Shown here piece after piece: positions 1 through 8,734 of a stretch of 64,000 nucleotides of DNA; within the stretch, counting starts at the first letter, position 1; each line of letters starts with the position of its first letter. Under the pieces are notes generated by a model. It was not told the origin of the DNA. It did no database searches and saw nothing but the letters and a program-made list of their open reading frames with translations. Origin of the DNA: CAYQSU01 sp964420325 (GTDB taxonomy: Bacteria > Pseudomonadota > Alphaproteobacteria > Rhodospirillales > Defluviicoccaceae); contig CAYQSU010000006.1 in the NCBI GenBank assembly GCA_964420325.1, positions 13,184 to 77,183 on the forward strand, given 5' to 3'. Position numbers and translations under genes: made by a program.

Positions 1-171
1 CGCGCAGGAGCCGAAAGCGCCTCGGAGGGCGAGCACAAGGGCGATCAGGGCGATCAGGCCGAGCAGGCCGAGCCAGCGCCGTTCGTCTTCGAACACCAGG
101 AGGAGCGACATCAGGGCAGCGACCGGGATAAGGCGGAACAGCCAGTCGACGAAGGCATCGACGGACTTCAC
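1..171 (-). CDS. small inner-membrane protein, DUF2892-like (3' end outside window)
   Basis: An open frame from a GTG at 171 runs off the left edge with 57 codons visible. It reads as a short charged N-terminus (VKSVDAFVDWLFRL) followed by two hydrophobic segments separated by a charged turn (FEDERRW), ending near a GSCA stretch. Two short membrane spans followed by a cysteine near the end resemble small YgaP/DUF2892-type membrane proteins, but this is a weak match by eye. A GGGAG element lies about 11 bases before the GTG. It follows rpmE on the same strand after a 19-base gap and may be cotranscribed. Function unknown. Confidence 0.4.
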   Translation of the reverse strand, partial: MKSVDAFVDWLFRLIPVAALMSLLLVFEDERRWLGLLGLIALIALVLALRGAFGSCA

Positions 172-190
172 CTGCGAACGCTCTCCCGCC

Positions 191-415
191 TCAGCTCGGC
201 AGACCGAAGTCCTTGAACCGTTTTCGAAACTTCGCGAGCTGCCCGCCGCTGTCGACGAGCCGATGGACCCCGGTCCAGGCCGGGTGGGTCTTGGTGTCGA
301 TCCCGAGCTTGAGCGTGTCTCCCGCCTGTCCCCACGTCGATCGCGTGTTGAAGGTCGTTCCGTCGGTCATCTGAACGATGATCTCGTGATAGTCCGGATG
401 GATGCCGTTTTTCAT
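191..415 (-). CDS. rpmE: 50S ribosomal protein L31
   Basis: A 74-residue protein beginning MKNGIHPDYH and containing HPAWTG followed by a GGQLAKFRKRF tail, the signature of bacterial L31 on the large ribosomal subunit. It has no CxxC pairs, so it is the zinc-free form common in Alphaproteobacteria. An upstream in-frame ATG at 439 would add eight residues (MASAWSEV) not normal for L31, so the start at 415 is preferred. A good sigma-70-type promoter lies just upstream at 441-469. The gene is divergent from cyaY. Confidence 0.93.
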   Translation of the reverse strand: MKNGIHPDYHEIIVQMTDGTTFNTRSTWGQAGDTLKLGIDTKTHPAWTGVHRLVDSGGQLAKFRKRFKDFGLPS

Positions 416-440
416 GACTTCGCTCCATGCGCTGGCCATC

Positions 441-469
441 TATATACCGTGCGGGAGCGGCCGCTTCAA
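441..469 (-). promoter_or_regulatory. sigma-70-like promoter of rpmE
   Basis: On the minus strand TTGAAG (464-469), a 17-base spacer and TATATA (441-446) form a good -35/-10 pair. Transcription would start about 20 bases before the rpmE ATG. Matched by eye only. Confidence 0.5.
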
Positions 470-520
470 CGGTGCCGGCGGGCCGCGTTCCTTCAGGTGA
501 TCGTAGGGAGGACAGCGATC

Positions 521-847
521 GTGATCGACGAAGGAGCGTTCGAAGCCCTGGCCAACGAAACACTGGGAAGGCTCCTGGACAGGATCGACGATGCGCTGGG
601 CGATCGTCTGGACATCGACCTGCAAGGCGGCGTTCTCACCATCGAACTGGATTCCGGGGATCACTACGTCATCAACAAGCACGCCCCGACCCGGGAGATA
701 TGGATGTCGTCTCCGCGGAGCGGGGCCACCCACTTTGCGTACCAGGGCGATGCCGGGTGGGTGTCGACTCGCGATGCCCGAACCCTGAGCCAGGCTCTCT
801 CCCAGGAGTTGGCGGGCGAGACCGGCATCGCCGTGGATCTCGATTAG
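521..847 (+). CDS. cyaY: frataxin-like iron donor protein CyaY
   Basis: A 108-residue frataxin family protein. The acidic first helix (DRIDDALGDRLDIDL, about residues 24-38), the GGVLTIEL strand and the REIWMSSPRSGATHF segment with its conserved W and SP are diagnostic. CyaY binds iron and regulates or feeds Fe-S assembly with IscS in the cytosol. The GTG at 521 is chosen because AGGGAGG (505-511) precedes it at nine bases and the protein then has normal length; the frame is open further upstream but would overlap rpmE. It stands alone between divergent rpmE and convergent MFS genes. Confidence 0.9.
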   Translation: MIDEGAFEALANETLGRLLDRIDDALGDRLDIDLQGGVLTIELDSGDHYVINKHAPTREIWMSSPRSGATHFAYQGDAGWVSTRDARTLSQALSQELAGETGIAVDLD

Positions 848-874
848 ACCCAAGGCGATCCACCCAGGGCGACC

Positions 875-2092
875 CTATCCGGCCCTCTCCGGTTCTTCCT
901 CGTTCGCTGCCGTCGGCGCGGAGGGCCTCGTCAGGGCCGGAATCCTCAAGGAGAGGATCAGAACGAAGACCATGACGACGGCTCCCCCGAAGTAGGGCCA
1001 GTGCCGGCCCAGAAAGAAGAACAACGCGCCGGCCCAGATCGGTCCGAGGATGCGGGCAAGCGTGATCGCCGACCGACTGACGCCCATCGCTCCGCCCCGC
1101 GCTTCCGCGCCCACCTCCAGCGAGATCAGGCTGTTGAGGGAGGGTGAGATCAGGCTGAAGCCGAGCGCCACGACGACCATCGCCGCGATCAGGAGACCCA
1201 GCGAGGCGGAGAAGGGGATCAGCAGCATGCCGATCGCCAGCGCCCCCGCGCCGTACACGACCAACGGGCCTTCGCCGAACCGCCGGGCCAGACGTCCGAC
1301 GAAACCGGCCTGGACGACGGCCGTCAGCAACCCGACGAAGGCGAACAGATAGCCGTTCTGCTCCGGTCCCCACCCGAACTGGCGCCGGGACCACATGGGG
1401 AAGCTCGTTTCCAGGCCCGAGAACACGAAACTTGCCAGGAACGCCAAGGCAAGGAGGAGGCTGACGGTGGGCCGCGTCACGATCTCCCGCAGCTCACCCC
1501 AGCGCTCGGCACGCGTCATCGATCTCTGCCGCGCCCTCACCTCCTTGGGCACCGACTCCTTCAGCGACACCGTGGCGAGCGCGAAGGCGACCGCGGAGAG
1601 CCCGGCGGCGACGAGTGCCGGCGTCCGAAAGTCGGCGTCGGCAGGATCGGCACCGGCCAGCACGCCGCCGATCGCAGGCCCGAAGATGAAGCCGAGGCCG
1701 AAGGCCGCGCCGATCAGGCCCATCCCCCTGGCCCGCGTCTTGGCATCGGTGATGTCGGCGACGTAGGCGAACGCGACGGCGATGTTGCCGGCCATGGCGC
1801 CCGCCAGCGCGCGCGCCGCGAACAGCGCCCACAGGTTCTCGGCGAAGGCGAGCCAGACGTAGGCGCCCGAGATGCCGGCGAGACTGGCCAGAAGCACCGG
1901 CCGCCGCCCGGCCCGGTCACTCAGCCGGCCCCAGGCGGGAGCGGCCAGAAACTGGGTCAGCGAGTAGGTGGCCATCAGCAGGCCCACCTCCGCTGGCGTC
2001 GCGTCGAAACGCTCCCCGTAGAACGGCAGCAGCGGGATGATGATCCCGAAGCCGACGAGGTCGATGAAGACGATGAGAATGAGCGCCGCCAT
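875..2092 (-). CDS. MFS multidrug/tetracycline-type exporter
   Basis: A 405-residue, very hydrophobic protein with about 12 predicted membrane spans. It has the TetA/Bcr-type opening (IDLVGFGIIIPLLPFY) and the MFS loop 2-3 signature WGRLSDRAGRRPVLL (about residues 54-68), plus the motif C-like run GAAFGLGFIFGPAIGG near residues 127-142. These place it in the drug:H+ antiporter (12-span) group of the major facilitator superfamily in the inner membrane. Substrate cannot be read from sequence. It lies 102 bases downstream of the deacetylase-like gene on the same strand and could be cotranscribed with it. Confidence 0.85.
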   Translation of the reverse strand: MAALILIVFIDLVGFGIIIPLLPFYGERFDATPAEVGLLMATYSLTQFLAAPAWGRLSDRAGRRPVLLASLAGISGAYVWLAFAENLWALFAARALAGAMAGNIAVAFAYVADITDAKTRARGMGLIGAAFGLGFIFGPAIGGVLAGADPADADFRTPALVAAGLSAVAFALATVSLKESVPKEVRARQRSMTRAERWGELREIVTRPTVSLLLALAFLASFVFSGLETSFPMWSRRQFGWGPEQNGYLFAFVGLLTAVVQAGFVGRLARRFGEGPLVVYGAGALAIGMLLIPFSASLGLLIAAMVVVALGFSLISPSLNSLISLEVGAEARGGAMGVSRSAITLARILGPIWAGALFFFLGRHWPYFGGAVVMVFVLILSLRIPALTRPSAPTAANEEEPERAG

Positions 2093-2194
2093 TCCGCGTT
2101 GCCGGTGTTCGTCCAGGGGGCCTTCCTACCGCGTTTCGCGGCCGCCACCTATCCTCCTTCGTCTGAAGGCACCCTCCTTCCCCCGGGATCATCG

Positions 2195-3346
2195 TCAGGG
2201 CGACGTCCACGATGCCGAGGCGAACGCGGCCAGCCTGCGAACCTCCCCTCTGACGGGGCCGAAGCGGGGCTGATCGGCAAGCGTCGTAAACCATGTCTCG
2301 CGCGGATCGCGGCCCTGACGGTGATCCCAGCGCACGGCGCGAAGGACCGCTTCGGCGTCGGCGGGCAACCGATCCGGCAGGGGAAACCGGTTGAGCACGC
2401 CCCAGACGCCGGCCCAGCACCGGGCAACGGACCACGGATTGTAGCCGCCGCCGCCGAGCACGAGCAGCCTCTTCGCCATGGCCTCGACGCCGGCCACGGT
2501 CCGCCAGAGCGCCACGTTCGCAAGCCCGAGTCTGGTCATCGGATCGTCGGCGAGGGCATCGGCGCCGCACTGGAGAACGACCACTTCGGGATCGAACGCC
2601 TGGATCAGCGGCAGCACGACGGCCTCGACGAGGAACTCCAACTCGCAGTCGTTGAAGTCGCGCGGCACCGGCAGGTTGCAGGCGGCGCCGCCTGCACGGT
2701 CGAAGACACCACCGGGATCGGCGGTCAGCCCGTCGCCACGGGCCATCGGCCAGCGACCCGCCTCGTGGATCGACACCGTGAAGACGCGGCTTTCGTCGTG
2801 GAAAGCCTGCTGCACGCCGTCGCCGAAATGGGCGTCGAGATCGAGGTAGAAGACGCGGGTGAAACCAGCGTCGAGCAGCGACAGGATGGCAAGCACCGGA
2901 TCGTTGAAGGTGCAAAAGCCGCTGGCCCGATCCCGCTGCCCGTGATGGGTGCCACCCGTCGGATTGTAGATCGTGCCGGCTCCGGCGGCGACCAGGCGTG
3001 CTCCGAGCAGCGAGGCGCCGCAGGCGGTTGCCGGCCGCCGGAACATCTCCGGATAGACGGGGTTGCCGTTGACGCCGAGGTTGAACCGCTTTCGATCATC
3101 CTCGGAGACGGCCTGCCGCGCTTCCGCGCGCCGCACGGCGGCGATGTACTCCCGCCCATGGTAGCGGGAAAGCTCACGAGGACCCGCGCATGGGCTCTCC
3201 AGATAGCTGGAGTCCGGCAGCCAGCCGAGGGAGCGAACGAGGTCGACCGTGAGCGAAACTCGCGGAATGGCAAGGGGATGACCTCTGGCATGCCGAGACG
3301 TGCGATAGATGTCGCTGGCGATCAGGCGCGGACGCTGCTGTTCCAT
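2195..3346 (-). CDS. histone deacetylase-family (AcuC/HDAC-like) zinc hydrolase
   Basis: A 383-residue arginase/deacetylase-fold protein similar to bacterial AcuC and class I HDACs. Visible signatures are the active-site HH in GGTHHGQRDRASGFCTFND (His134-His135), the zinc ligands Asp171 and His173 in YLDLDAHFGDG, the third ligand Asp263 in QCGADALADDP, and the glycine-rich LVLGGGGYN near the end. It should deacetylate an acyl-lysine, polyamine or similar substrate in the cytoplasm; which one is unknown. All catalytic positions look intact. The next gene on the strand is the MFS exporter. Confidence 0.88.
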   Translation of the reverse strand: MEQQRPRLIASDIYRTSRHARGHPLAIPRVSLTVDLVRSLGWLPDSSYLESPCAGPRELSRYHGREYIAAVRRAEARQAVSEDDRKRFNLGVNGNPVYPEMFRRPATACGASLLGARLVAAGAGTIYNPTGGTHHGQRDRASGFCTFNDPVLAILSLLDAGFTRVFYLDLDAHFGDGVQQAFHDESRVFTVSIHEAGRWPMARGDGLTADPGGVFDRAGGAACNLPVPRDFNDCELEFLVEAVVLPLIQAFDPEVVVLQCGADALADDPMTRLGLANVALWRTVAGVEAMAKRLLVLGGGGYNPWSVARCWAGVWGVLNRFPLPDRLPADAEAVLRAVRWDHRQGRDPRETWFTTLADQPRFGPVRGEVRRLAAFASASWTSP

Positions 3347-3468
3347 TGCGCCGGGCTCCGCGGTGCGACCATGAGCGGCTGACCCAACGTCGTCGGTCGG
3401 CGCCGGTGCGTCAACACATCGATGCCGAACGGGATCGGAACGGCACAGGGCGCATGCCGCGGAATCGC

Positions 3469-3493
3469 CTTATTTCCCCATTTGGGGATAAAG
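3469..3493. promoter_or_regulatory. interrupted inverted repeat, possible operator
   Basis: CTTATTTCCCC and GGGGATAAAG flank ATTT and are nearly each other's reverse complement. The right arm contains TTGGGG, which with a 17-base spacer and TAGGAT (3505-3510) could be a weak promoter for the small gene at 3518. The repeat would then be an operator over the -35. Inference only. Confidence 0.25.
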
Positions 3494-3517
3494 ACGATCT
3501 GGTGTAGGATAATTCTT

Positions 3518-3646
3518 ATGGGAGGTTCGCGCGTCAACAGGGAGCGGTTCGCGCTCGTTTCCTTCATCAAGGAGCGGTGGCACGGTGTCGTCGCCCTGCT
3601 CGTTGTCGGCACGGTTTGGATCGTCGTGACCATCCTTGGGCTGTAG
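3518..3646 (+). CDS. hypothetical single-span membrane peptide
   Basis: A 42-residue frame: a basic N-terminus (MGGSRVNRERFALVSFIKER) followed by one hydrophobic segment (VVALLVVGTVWIVVTILGL) to the C-terminus. That matches the positive-inside pattern of small bacterial inner-membrane peptides. The frame is open upstream to 3422, but that extension does not look membrane-peptide-like; an AGGA lies about 10 bases before the ATG at 3518. No family recognised. It occupies the spot where argH often sits upstream of lptM-lysA. Confidence 0.4.
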   Translation: MGGSRVNRERFALVSFIKERWHGVVALLVVGTVWIVVTILGL

Positions 3647-3790
3647 CCTCTCCTCTCTCCCTTTCATCGGGCGATCCCGCCGTCTCCTCCATGCCGGCGC
3701 CCCTCCCGTCGCGCCTGAGGATGCCGATGGTGCTCGCAACCGGCTTCGGAAACGCCCATACTGAGGCGGCGCGGGTCGAAAGGACAAACC

Positions 3791-3919
3791 ATGTCGCGCA
3801 TCGTCACCGTGTTCCTGCTCGTTCTCGCTCTTGCGGCGACGACGGCTGGATGCGGCCGCAAGGGGGCGCCGGAGCATCCTCCGGGCTCGGACCACCCGCG
3901 GCCGTATCCGTCTCGGTAG
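3791..3919 (+). CDS. lptM: LptM-like (YifL family) small outer-membrane lipoprotein
   Basis: A 42-residue lipoprotein. A signal sequence (MSRIVTVFLLVLALAATTAG) runs into a lipobox ending at Cys21, followed by CGRKGAPEHPPG and a C-terminal YPSR. The CGxKGP-type start of the mature peptide and its position immediately before lysA are typical of LptM/YifL, which assists LptD oxidation and maturation at the outer membrane in E. coli. The gene ends 20 bases before lysA and is probably cotranscribed. The argH gene commonly found upstream is absent here. Confidence 0.8.
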   Translation: MSRIVTVFLLVLALAATTAGCGRKGAPEHPPGSDHPRPYPSR

Positions 3920-3939
3920 GGCGCGGGGGAGACGGCTCG

Positions 3940-5253
3940 GTGGATCACTTTCACTATCGGGGCGGCCGCCTGCATGCGGAATCGGTCGCGGTCGAGACGA
4001 TCGCCGGGCAGGTCGGAACACCGGTCTACGTCTATTCTACGGCGACACTCGAGCGCCACTTCCGCGTGTTCGCTGATGCCTTTCGGGGTCTCGAGCCGCT
4101 GATCTGCTATGCCGTCAAGGCCAACGCCAATCTGGCGGTCGTCCGCACCCTTGCCGGGCTCGGTGCCGGTGCCGATGTGGTCTCCGCCGGGGAGTTGCGG
4201 GTGGCCTTGGCCGCCAGCGTGCCGGCCGGCGCCATCGTCTTCTCGGGCGTCGGCAAGACGGCCGAGGAGATGGCCGCGGCGCTGCGCGCCGGTGTCCTGC
4301 AGATCAACGTCGAGTCGGAGCCGGAGCTCGCCGTGCTCTCCCAGGTGGCCCAGTCGCTCGGCGTCGAAGCGCCGGTCGCCATCCGCATCAACCCCGACGT
4401 CGACGCCGGCACCCACGCCATGATCACCACCGGCCGCCGCGAGAACAAGTTCGGCATCGAATGGACTGCCGCCCATGCCGTCTATGCCCGGGCCGCGGCG
4501 ATGCCGGGCGTCCGTGTCGTGGGAGTCGCCGTCCATATCGGCTCGCAGCTCACCCACCTGGAGCCCTTCCGTCAGGCCTTTCACCGGCTTCGCGATCTCG
4601 TCGCGATGCTCCGCGCCGACGGCCACGCGATCACCCGCCTCGACCTCGGCGGAGGTCTCGGCATCCCTTACGGCGACGAGGCGGCGCCGGTGCCGACGCC
4701 CGAGGCGTATGCGCGAGTGGTGCGCCGTGCCGTTGGCGATCTCGGCTGCCAGCTGATCCTGGAGCCGGGTCGTCTGCTCGTCGGCAACGCCGGCATTCTC
4801 GTCGCGCGCGTCATCTGCGTGAAGGAGGGAGCGACCCGCACGTTCGTCATCGTCGACGCCGCGATGAACGACCTGATCCGGCCTGCTCTCTACGGGGCGT
4901 TCCACGCCGTCGTTCCGGTCAATGAACCGGCGGCCAACATCGAGCCGGTGCCGGTCGATATCGTCGGTCCGATCTGCGAATCGGGCGATACCTTCGCCTC
5001 GAACCGGTCGTTGCCGCCCATCCGAGCGGGCGATCTGGTCGCCTTCCGAACGGCCGGCGCCTACGGCGCGGTCATGGCATCCACCTACAACGTACGACCG
5101 CTGGTGCCGGAGGTGCTGGTGCGCGGCGAGGCCTATGCCGTCGTTCGCGATCGGATCGGAATCGAGGAGCTTCTGTTCCGCCAGCATCTTCCCGACTGGC
5201 TCGAGAGCCCCGCGATCAGAGAGGCATCGGCACGGGCGGGGACACCGGCATGA
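3940..5253 (+). CDS. lysA: diaminopimelate decarboxylase
   Basis: A 437-residue PLP-dependent fold-III decarboxylase making L-lysine from meso-diaminopimelate. The PLP lysine is in YAVKAN (Lys60); HIGSQ (199-203), the phosphate-binding GGGLGIPY (237-244), EPGR (275-278) and the intersubunit CESGD (346-350) are present. The GTG at 3940 follows a GGGGGAG element and starts right after lptM; starts further upstream would overlap lptM. The stop overlaps the DUF4175 gene by four bases (ATGA), so the two are translationally coupled. Confidence 0.95.
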   Translation: MDHFHYRGGRLHAESVAVETIAGQVGTPVYVYSTATLERHFRVFADAFRGLEPLICYAVKANANLAVVRTLAGLGAGADVVSAGELRVALAASVPAGAIVFSGVGKTAEEMAAALRAGVLQINVESEPELAVLSQVAQSLGVEAPVAIRINPDVDAGTHAMITTGRRENKFGIEWTAAHAVYARAAAMPGVRVVGVAVHIGSQLTHLEPFRQAFHRLRDLVAMLRADGHAITRLDLGGGLGIPYGDEAAPVPTPEAYARVVRRAVGDLGCQLILEPGRLLVGNAGILVARVICVKEGATRTFVIVDAAMNDLIRPALYGAFHAVVPVNEPAANIEPVPVDIVGPICESGDTFASNRSLPPIRAGDLVAFRTAGAYGAVMASTYNVRPLVPEVLVRGEAYAVVRDRIGIEELLFRQHLPDWLESPAIREASARAGTPA

Positions 5254-7736
5254 GCCGCAAGGAGACGTGGCGGTATCGGTGCCTACTCGTCGTCGCCCGC
5301 TTCGCGCTCTGGTGGGAGCAGCTGTGGCCGAGGCTGTGGCCCGTCGTCGGCGTCGTGGGCGTCTTTGCCGCCGTGGCGTTGGCCGATCTCCTTCCGGCGT
5401 TGCCCGGCTGGCTGCACATTGCCGTCCTGGCGTTGTTCGGAGCCGCCGTTGTTGGTTCTCTCAGCTGTTCCTTGCGGGGATGGCGCTCCGTCGATCGCGC
5501 CGACGCTCGCCATCGTCTCGAGCGGGACAGCGGCTGTCGGCATCGTCCGCTGACCGCGCTCGAGGATCGTTTGGCGGCAGGGGTCGGCGACCCGGCAGCG
5601 GAAGCGTTGTGGCGTCTGCATGTGCAGCGCCTCTCCGGCGTTGCCAGCGATATCTGCGTGCGACCGCCGTCGCCAGGAATGGCGCGACGGGAGCCTTTCG
5701 GCATCCGGGCGATCGTCATGCTGCTCTTGATCATCGGCCTCGCGGCGGGCGCGCGGGAAGCGGACGTTCGCTTTGAGCGTGCCCTTCTGCCCCGGCTGAC
5801 GGCCGAGCCGCAGACCCCACCCCGCGCGGAAATCTGGATCACGCCGCCGGCGTACACCCGCATGGCTCCCCTCTTCCTTCGCTGGGTGGATCCCGACACC
5901 CCGACAGGTCCGTCGGCTGCGAGCGCCCTCGCCGCCGATGGGATCGTCCGGGTGCCCGCAGGGAGCGCGCTGCTGGCCCAGGCGAGCGGTGTGGGGTCGC
6001 CTCCGACCCTGTCCGTCGGCACGGCCGAGACGACGTTCGCGGCGATCAGCGACCGCAAGGGCAACGCAGGCTACCAGGCAGAGACGGTGATCGGGGCGGG
6101 CGAGCATCTGGCGATCCGCACGGCAGGGCGCGATCTCGCCCGCTGGCGGTTGCAGGTCATTGCCGACACGCCGCCGGAGGTCGGTTTCGCCAGCGTCCCC
6201 GTGGCGACGGCGGACGCCTCGTTCGACGTCGCCTACCGAGCGGTCGATGACTACGGCGTGATCGCGGTGACGGCCGTGCTGCGGCGGACGAACGGCCCGT
6301 CGCCGGCCACAGCCGAGAGCGAGATCCGCCTGCCGCTCCCCCTCTCGTTGCCCGGGGCGGAAGCCGTTGACGGCCGCGCGTTGCACGATCTCGCCGCGCA
6401 TTCGTGGGCCGGCCATCCGGTTCACATCCATCTCGAGGCGGAGGATGCCGCCGGACAGATCGGCTACGGCGCCGGCACGGACTTCGTGCTGCCCGAACGC
6501 AGCTTCGCTCACCCCGTCGCGCGGGCGTTGATCGCCGAGCGGAAGCGCCTCGACGACGGGTCGGCGGAGTCACGCACGACCGTCGCCGATGTGCTGGCCG
6601 AGATCGCCACCCGCCCCGACCACTTCGCCAACGACTTGGTCGTATCGCTGGCGCTGGCCGTCGCCACGTCGCGATTGCTCCACGACCGGACGGCCGTCGC
6701 CGTGCCGTCGGTCCGCGACCTCCTTTGGGAAACCGCCTTGCGGATCGAGCATGGCGACGTTCCGATGGCCGAACAGCGTTTTCGTGACTTGAGTCAGCGC
6801 CTGTGGGAGGCGCTCCGCCGCGATGCGGAGCAGGCCGAGATCGAGCGCCTGTTGGATGAGCTGTCTCGGGCGCTCGACGAGTATCTCGCGGCCGTCGCCG
6901 CCGAGATGTCCCGCAAAGGCATTCCTGAGGCGTCCCTCCCGCCATCGGCGAACGTGCTTCGCAGCGACGACCTCAAGAACCTGATCGAGATGGCGCGCGA
7001 GATGGCGCTCTCCGGCGCCCGCGACGGCGCGCGCAGGCTCCTCGGCGAGTTGCAGCGGCTGCTCGATGACCTTCGCGCCGGTCTCAACGCCAGCCAGTCC
7101 GCCAAGGAGCTTCTCGAGGCGCAACGGCTGATGAACGCCCTTCGCGCGCTGGGCGACGAGCAGCAGAAGCTGCTCGACCAGACCTATCGACGACTTCAGC
7201 AACTGCGGCGACAGGAGGGCCGGGGACAGCCCGGCGAGTCGGATGCGACCGCTGGCGAGAAGGCGGCCGGCCAACAGCGCCTGCGCCATCAGCTGGGCGA
7301 CCTGATGCTGAACTTCGACGCGCTCTTGGGGGGCATTCCGGGGACTCTCGGCAAGGCCGATCGGGCGATGAAGAGGGCCGTCGACGCCTTGGACAAGGGG
7401 CGCTTGGGCGACGCAATTCCCGGCCAGACCGAGGCCGTCGATCTCCTGCGGCAGGCCGCCGAGCAGGCGGGGCGAATGCTCGCCGAGCGCATCGGCGCCT
7501 TCCCGGGCGTGTTCGCCGAGGATCCCGACGAATCCCGTCAGGGGCAAGGCGATCCGTTCGGCCGCTTCGGCGGCGGCAATTCCCGAGGCTTCAGCCTCGG
7601 CGACGTCAGGATCCCCGATCAGATGGAGATGCGCCGCGTGGAGGAGATCCTCCGCGAACTCAGGCGCCGAGCCGGCGAGATCGAGCGTCCCCGCCTTGAG
7701 CGCCTCTACATCGACCGGCTTCTCCGGCGGTTCTGA
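5250..7736 (+). CDS. DUF4175 (TIGR02302) family membrane protein
   Basis: An 828-residue protein of the DUF4175/TIGR02302 family, largely restricted to Alphaproteobacteria. The N-terminus has two close hydrophobic spans (about residues 30-75) and a third near 150-165. A beta-rich, probably periplasmic region follows (about 180-410), then a long helical, charged region with coiled-coil potential (about 430-720). The tail is Gly/Asp-rich and ends in a basic segment. No catalytic motif is visible and the function is unknown. It overlaps lysA by four bases and meets the zinc-ribbon gene tail to tail with only two bases between the stop codons. Confidence 0.85.
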   Translation: MSRKETWRYRCLLVVARFALWWEQLWPRLWPVVGVVGVFAAVALADLLPALPGWLHIAVLALFGAAVVGSLSCSLRGWRSVDRADARHRLERDSGCRHRPLTALEDRLAAGVGDPAAEALWRLHVQRLSGVASDICVRPPSPGMARREPFGIRAIVMLLLIIGLAAGAREADVRFERALLPRLTAEPQTPPRAEIWITPPAYTRMAPLFLRWVDPDTPTGPSAASALAADGIVRVPAGSALLAQASGVGSPPTLSVGTAETTFAAISDRKGNAGYQAETVIGAGEHLAIRTAGRDLARWRLQVIADTPPEVGFASVPVATADASFDVAYRAVDDYGVIAVTAVLRRTNGPSPATAESEIRLPLPLSLPGAEAVDGRALHDLAAHSWAGHPVHIHLEAEDAAGQIGYGAGTDFVLPERSFAHPVARALIAERKRLDDGSAESRTTVADVLAEIATRPDHFANDLVVSLALAVATSRLLHDRTAVAVPSVRDLLWETALRIEHGDVPMAEQRFRDLSQRLWEALRRDAEQAEIERLLDELSRALDEYLAAVAAEMSRKGIPEASLPPSANVLRSDDLKNLIEMAREMALSGARDGARRLLGELQRLLDDLRAGLNASQSAKELLEAQRLMNALRALGDEQQKLLDQTYRRLQQLRRQEGRGQPGESDATAGEKAAGQQRLRHQLGDLMLNFDALLGGIPGTLGKADRAMKRAVDALDKGRLGDAIPGQTEAVDLLRQAAEQAGRMLAERIGAFPGVFAEDPDESRQGQGDPFGRFGGGNSRGFSLGDVRIPDQMEMRRVEEILRELRRRAGEIERPRLERLYIDRLLRRF

Positions 7737-7738
7737 GT

Positions 7739-8584
7739 TCAGGCGTTGCCGTCGCGGGCGGCAAAGGTCACCTTGATGCGCCTCGCCGTCGCTGCGGGAT
7801 TGCCGAGCCGCGCCGTGAAGTCGAAGCGCTGGCCGGGCGCGAGTGTATCGCGGTCGGGTGGCACCATGATGGCCTGCAGTTCGTCGTCGTCGGCATCGAA
7901 CAGCGCCACACGAATCAGCGGCACGGGCCTCATGTCGTGGTCGACATTGGTGACCGAGCCGGCGACGACGAGAACCTCGCCGTCGTCGGTCTGCTCGCGG
8001 GAGGAAGTGACGTCGACGATGTTGAGGCCGGCTCCCACCGCTTCCGCGGGGAACCCCAGCATCGCGTACACAGGGGCGGCTGCAGGTACGATCGACACCA
8101 CGGCATCGCGAGCCAGCGCCAGGAGGCCCGCGACGATGACGACGACGGCCAAAAGCGACGCGGCAACGGCGGCAGCGGGGCGGCGCGCCTTGCGCCGGAC
8201 CGGGCCGGTCTTGCTCGGCGCCGGCCTTGCCAGCACCGAGGGGATCGGTTCAGGCTCTTCGAGGTCAGATACCGCGGGCTCACGGTCCGTGGCTGCGCTC
8301 ACCTCGGGTTCCGGCTCGACCTGGCTGAACAGCTCCTCCTCCGGCGTCGGCCCGGGCGCCGGAGCGACAGGCGCCGAAGCCTGTGGTGCCGGTTCGTACC
8401 CCCGCAAAGCAGTCGTTGCGGCCCGCGTTGCGGCGCGCCGGGGCAATGCCGTCTCACTCACCGGAGGCCCCGCCTGCAGCCACTGGTGCCCGCAATGGGA
8501 ACATCTCACGGTTCGGCCCGATGTGCCGATCACTGCAGGATCGACATCGTACTGCGCCGAACAGCGGGGGCAGATGATTATCAT
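7739..8584 (-). CDS. zinc-ribbon / DUF3426 membrane protein (MJ0042 family)
   Basis: A 281-residue protein. The first 40 residues form an MJ0042-type zinc ribbon (CPRCSAQYDVD, then CSHCGHQW). A proline- and glutamate-rich linker follows, then one transmembrane segment (AAAVAASLLAVVVIVAGLLAL) and a C-terminal DUF3426 beta domain, probably periplasmic. Such proteins sit next to ftsE in many Alphaproteobacteria; the role is unknown. The ATG at 8584 is used because the ribbon begins immediately after it; the open frame upstream runs into ftsE in antisense. A promoter candidate lies 29 bases upstream. Confidence 0.85.
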   Translation of the reverse strand: MIIICPRCSAQYDVDPAVIGTSGRTVRCSHCGHQWLQAGPPVSETALPRRAATRAATTALRGYEPAPQASAPVAPAPGPTPEEELFSQVEPEPEVSAATDREPAVSDLEEPEPIPSVLARPAPSKTGPVRRKARRPAAAVAASLLAVVVIVAGLLALARDAVVSIVPAAAPVYAMLGFPAEAVGAGLNIVDVTSSREQTDDGEVLVVAGSVTNVDHDMRPVPLIRVALFDADDDELQAIMVPPDRDTLAPGQRFDFTARLGNPAATARRIKVTFAARDGNA

Positions 8585-8612
8585 CACGAGCAAGGTATAC
8601 TGATTTCGCGTG

Positions 8613-8641
8613 TTTATAGGCTTGACACCTGCGCGGCGCAA
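8613..8641 (-). promoter_or_regulatory. candidate promoter of the zinc-ribbon gene
   Basis: Minus-strand TTGCGC (8636-8641), a 17-base spacer and TATAAA (8613-8618). The -10 is good and the -35 weak. Transcription would start about 20 bases before the ATG at 8584. Confidence 0.35.
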
Positions 8642-8734
8642 GCGAGGCTCGAATGTGGCGTCTGTTGGTGCATCGGTGACAGGTGGCGGGGAAGCGCGAG
8701 CAGCATGCTGACTGCCGACGGGTCCCGAGAGGTC

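Noticed and set aside
8622..8656. TTGACA on the plus strand as the ftsE promoter
   Set aside because: No acceptable -10 lies 16-18 bases downstream; the nearest (GAATGT) is 23 away.
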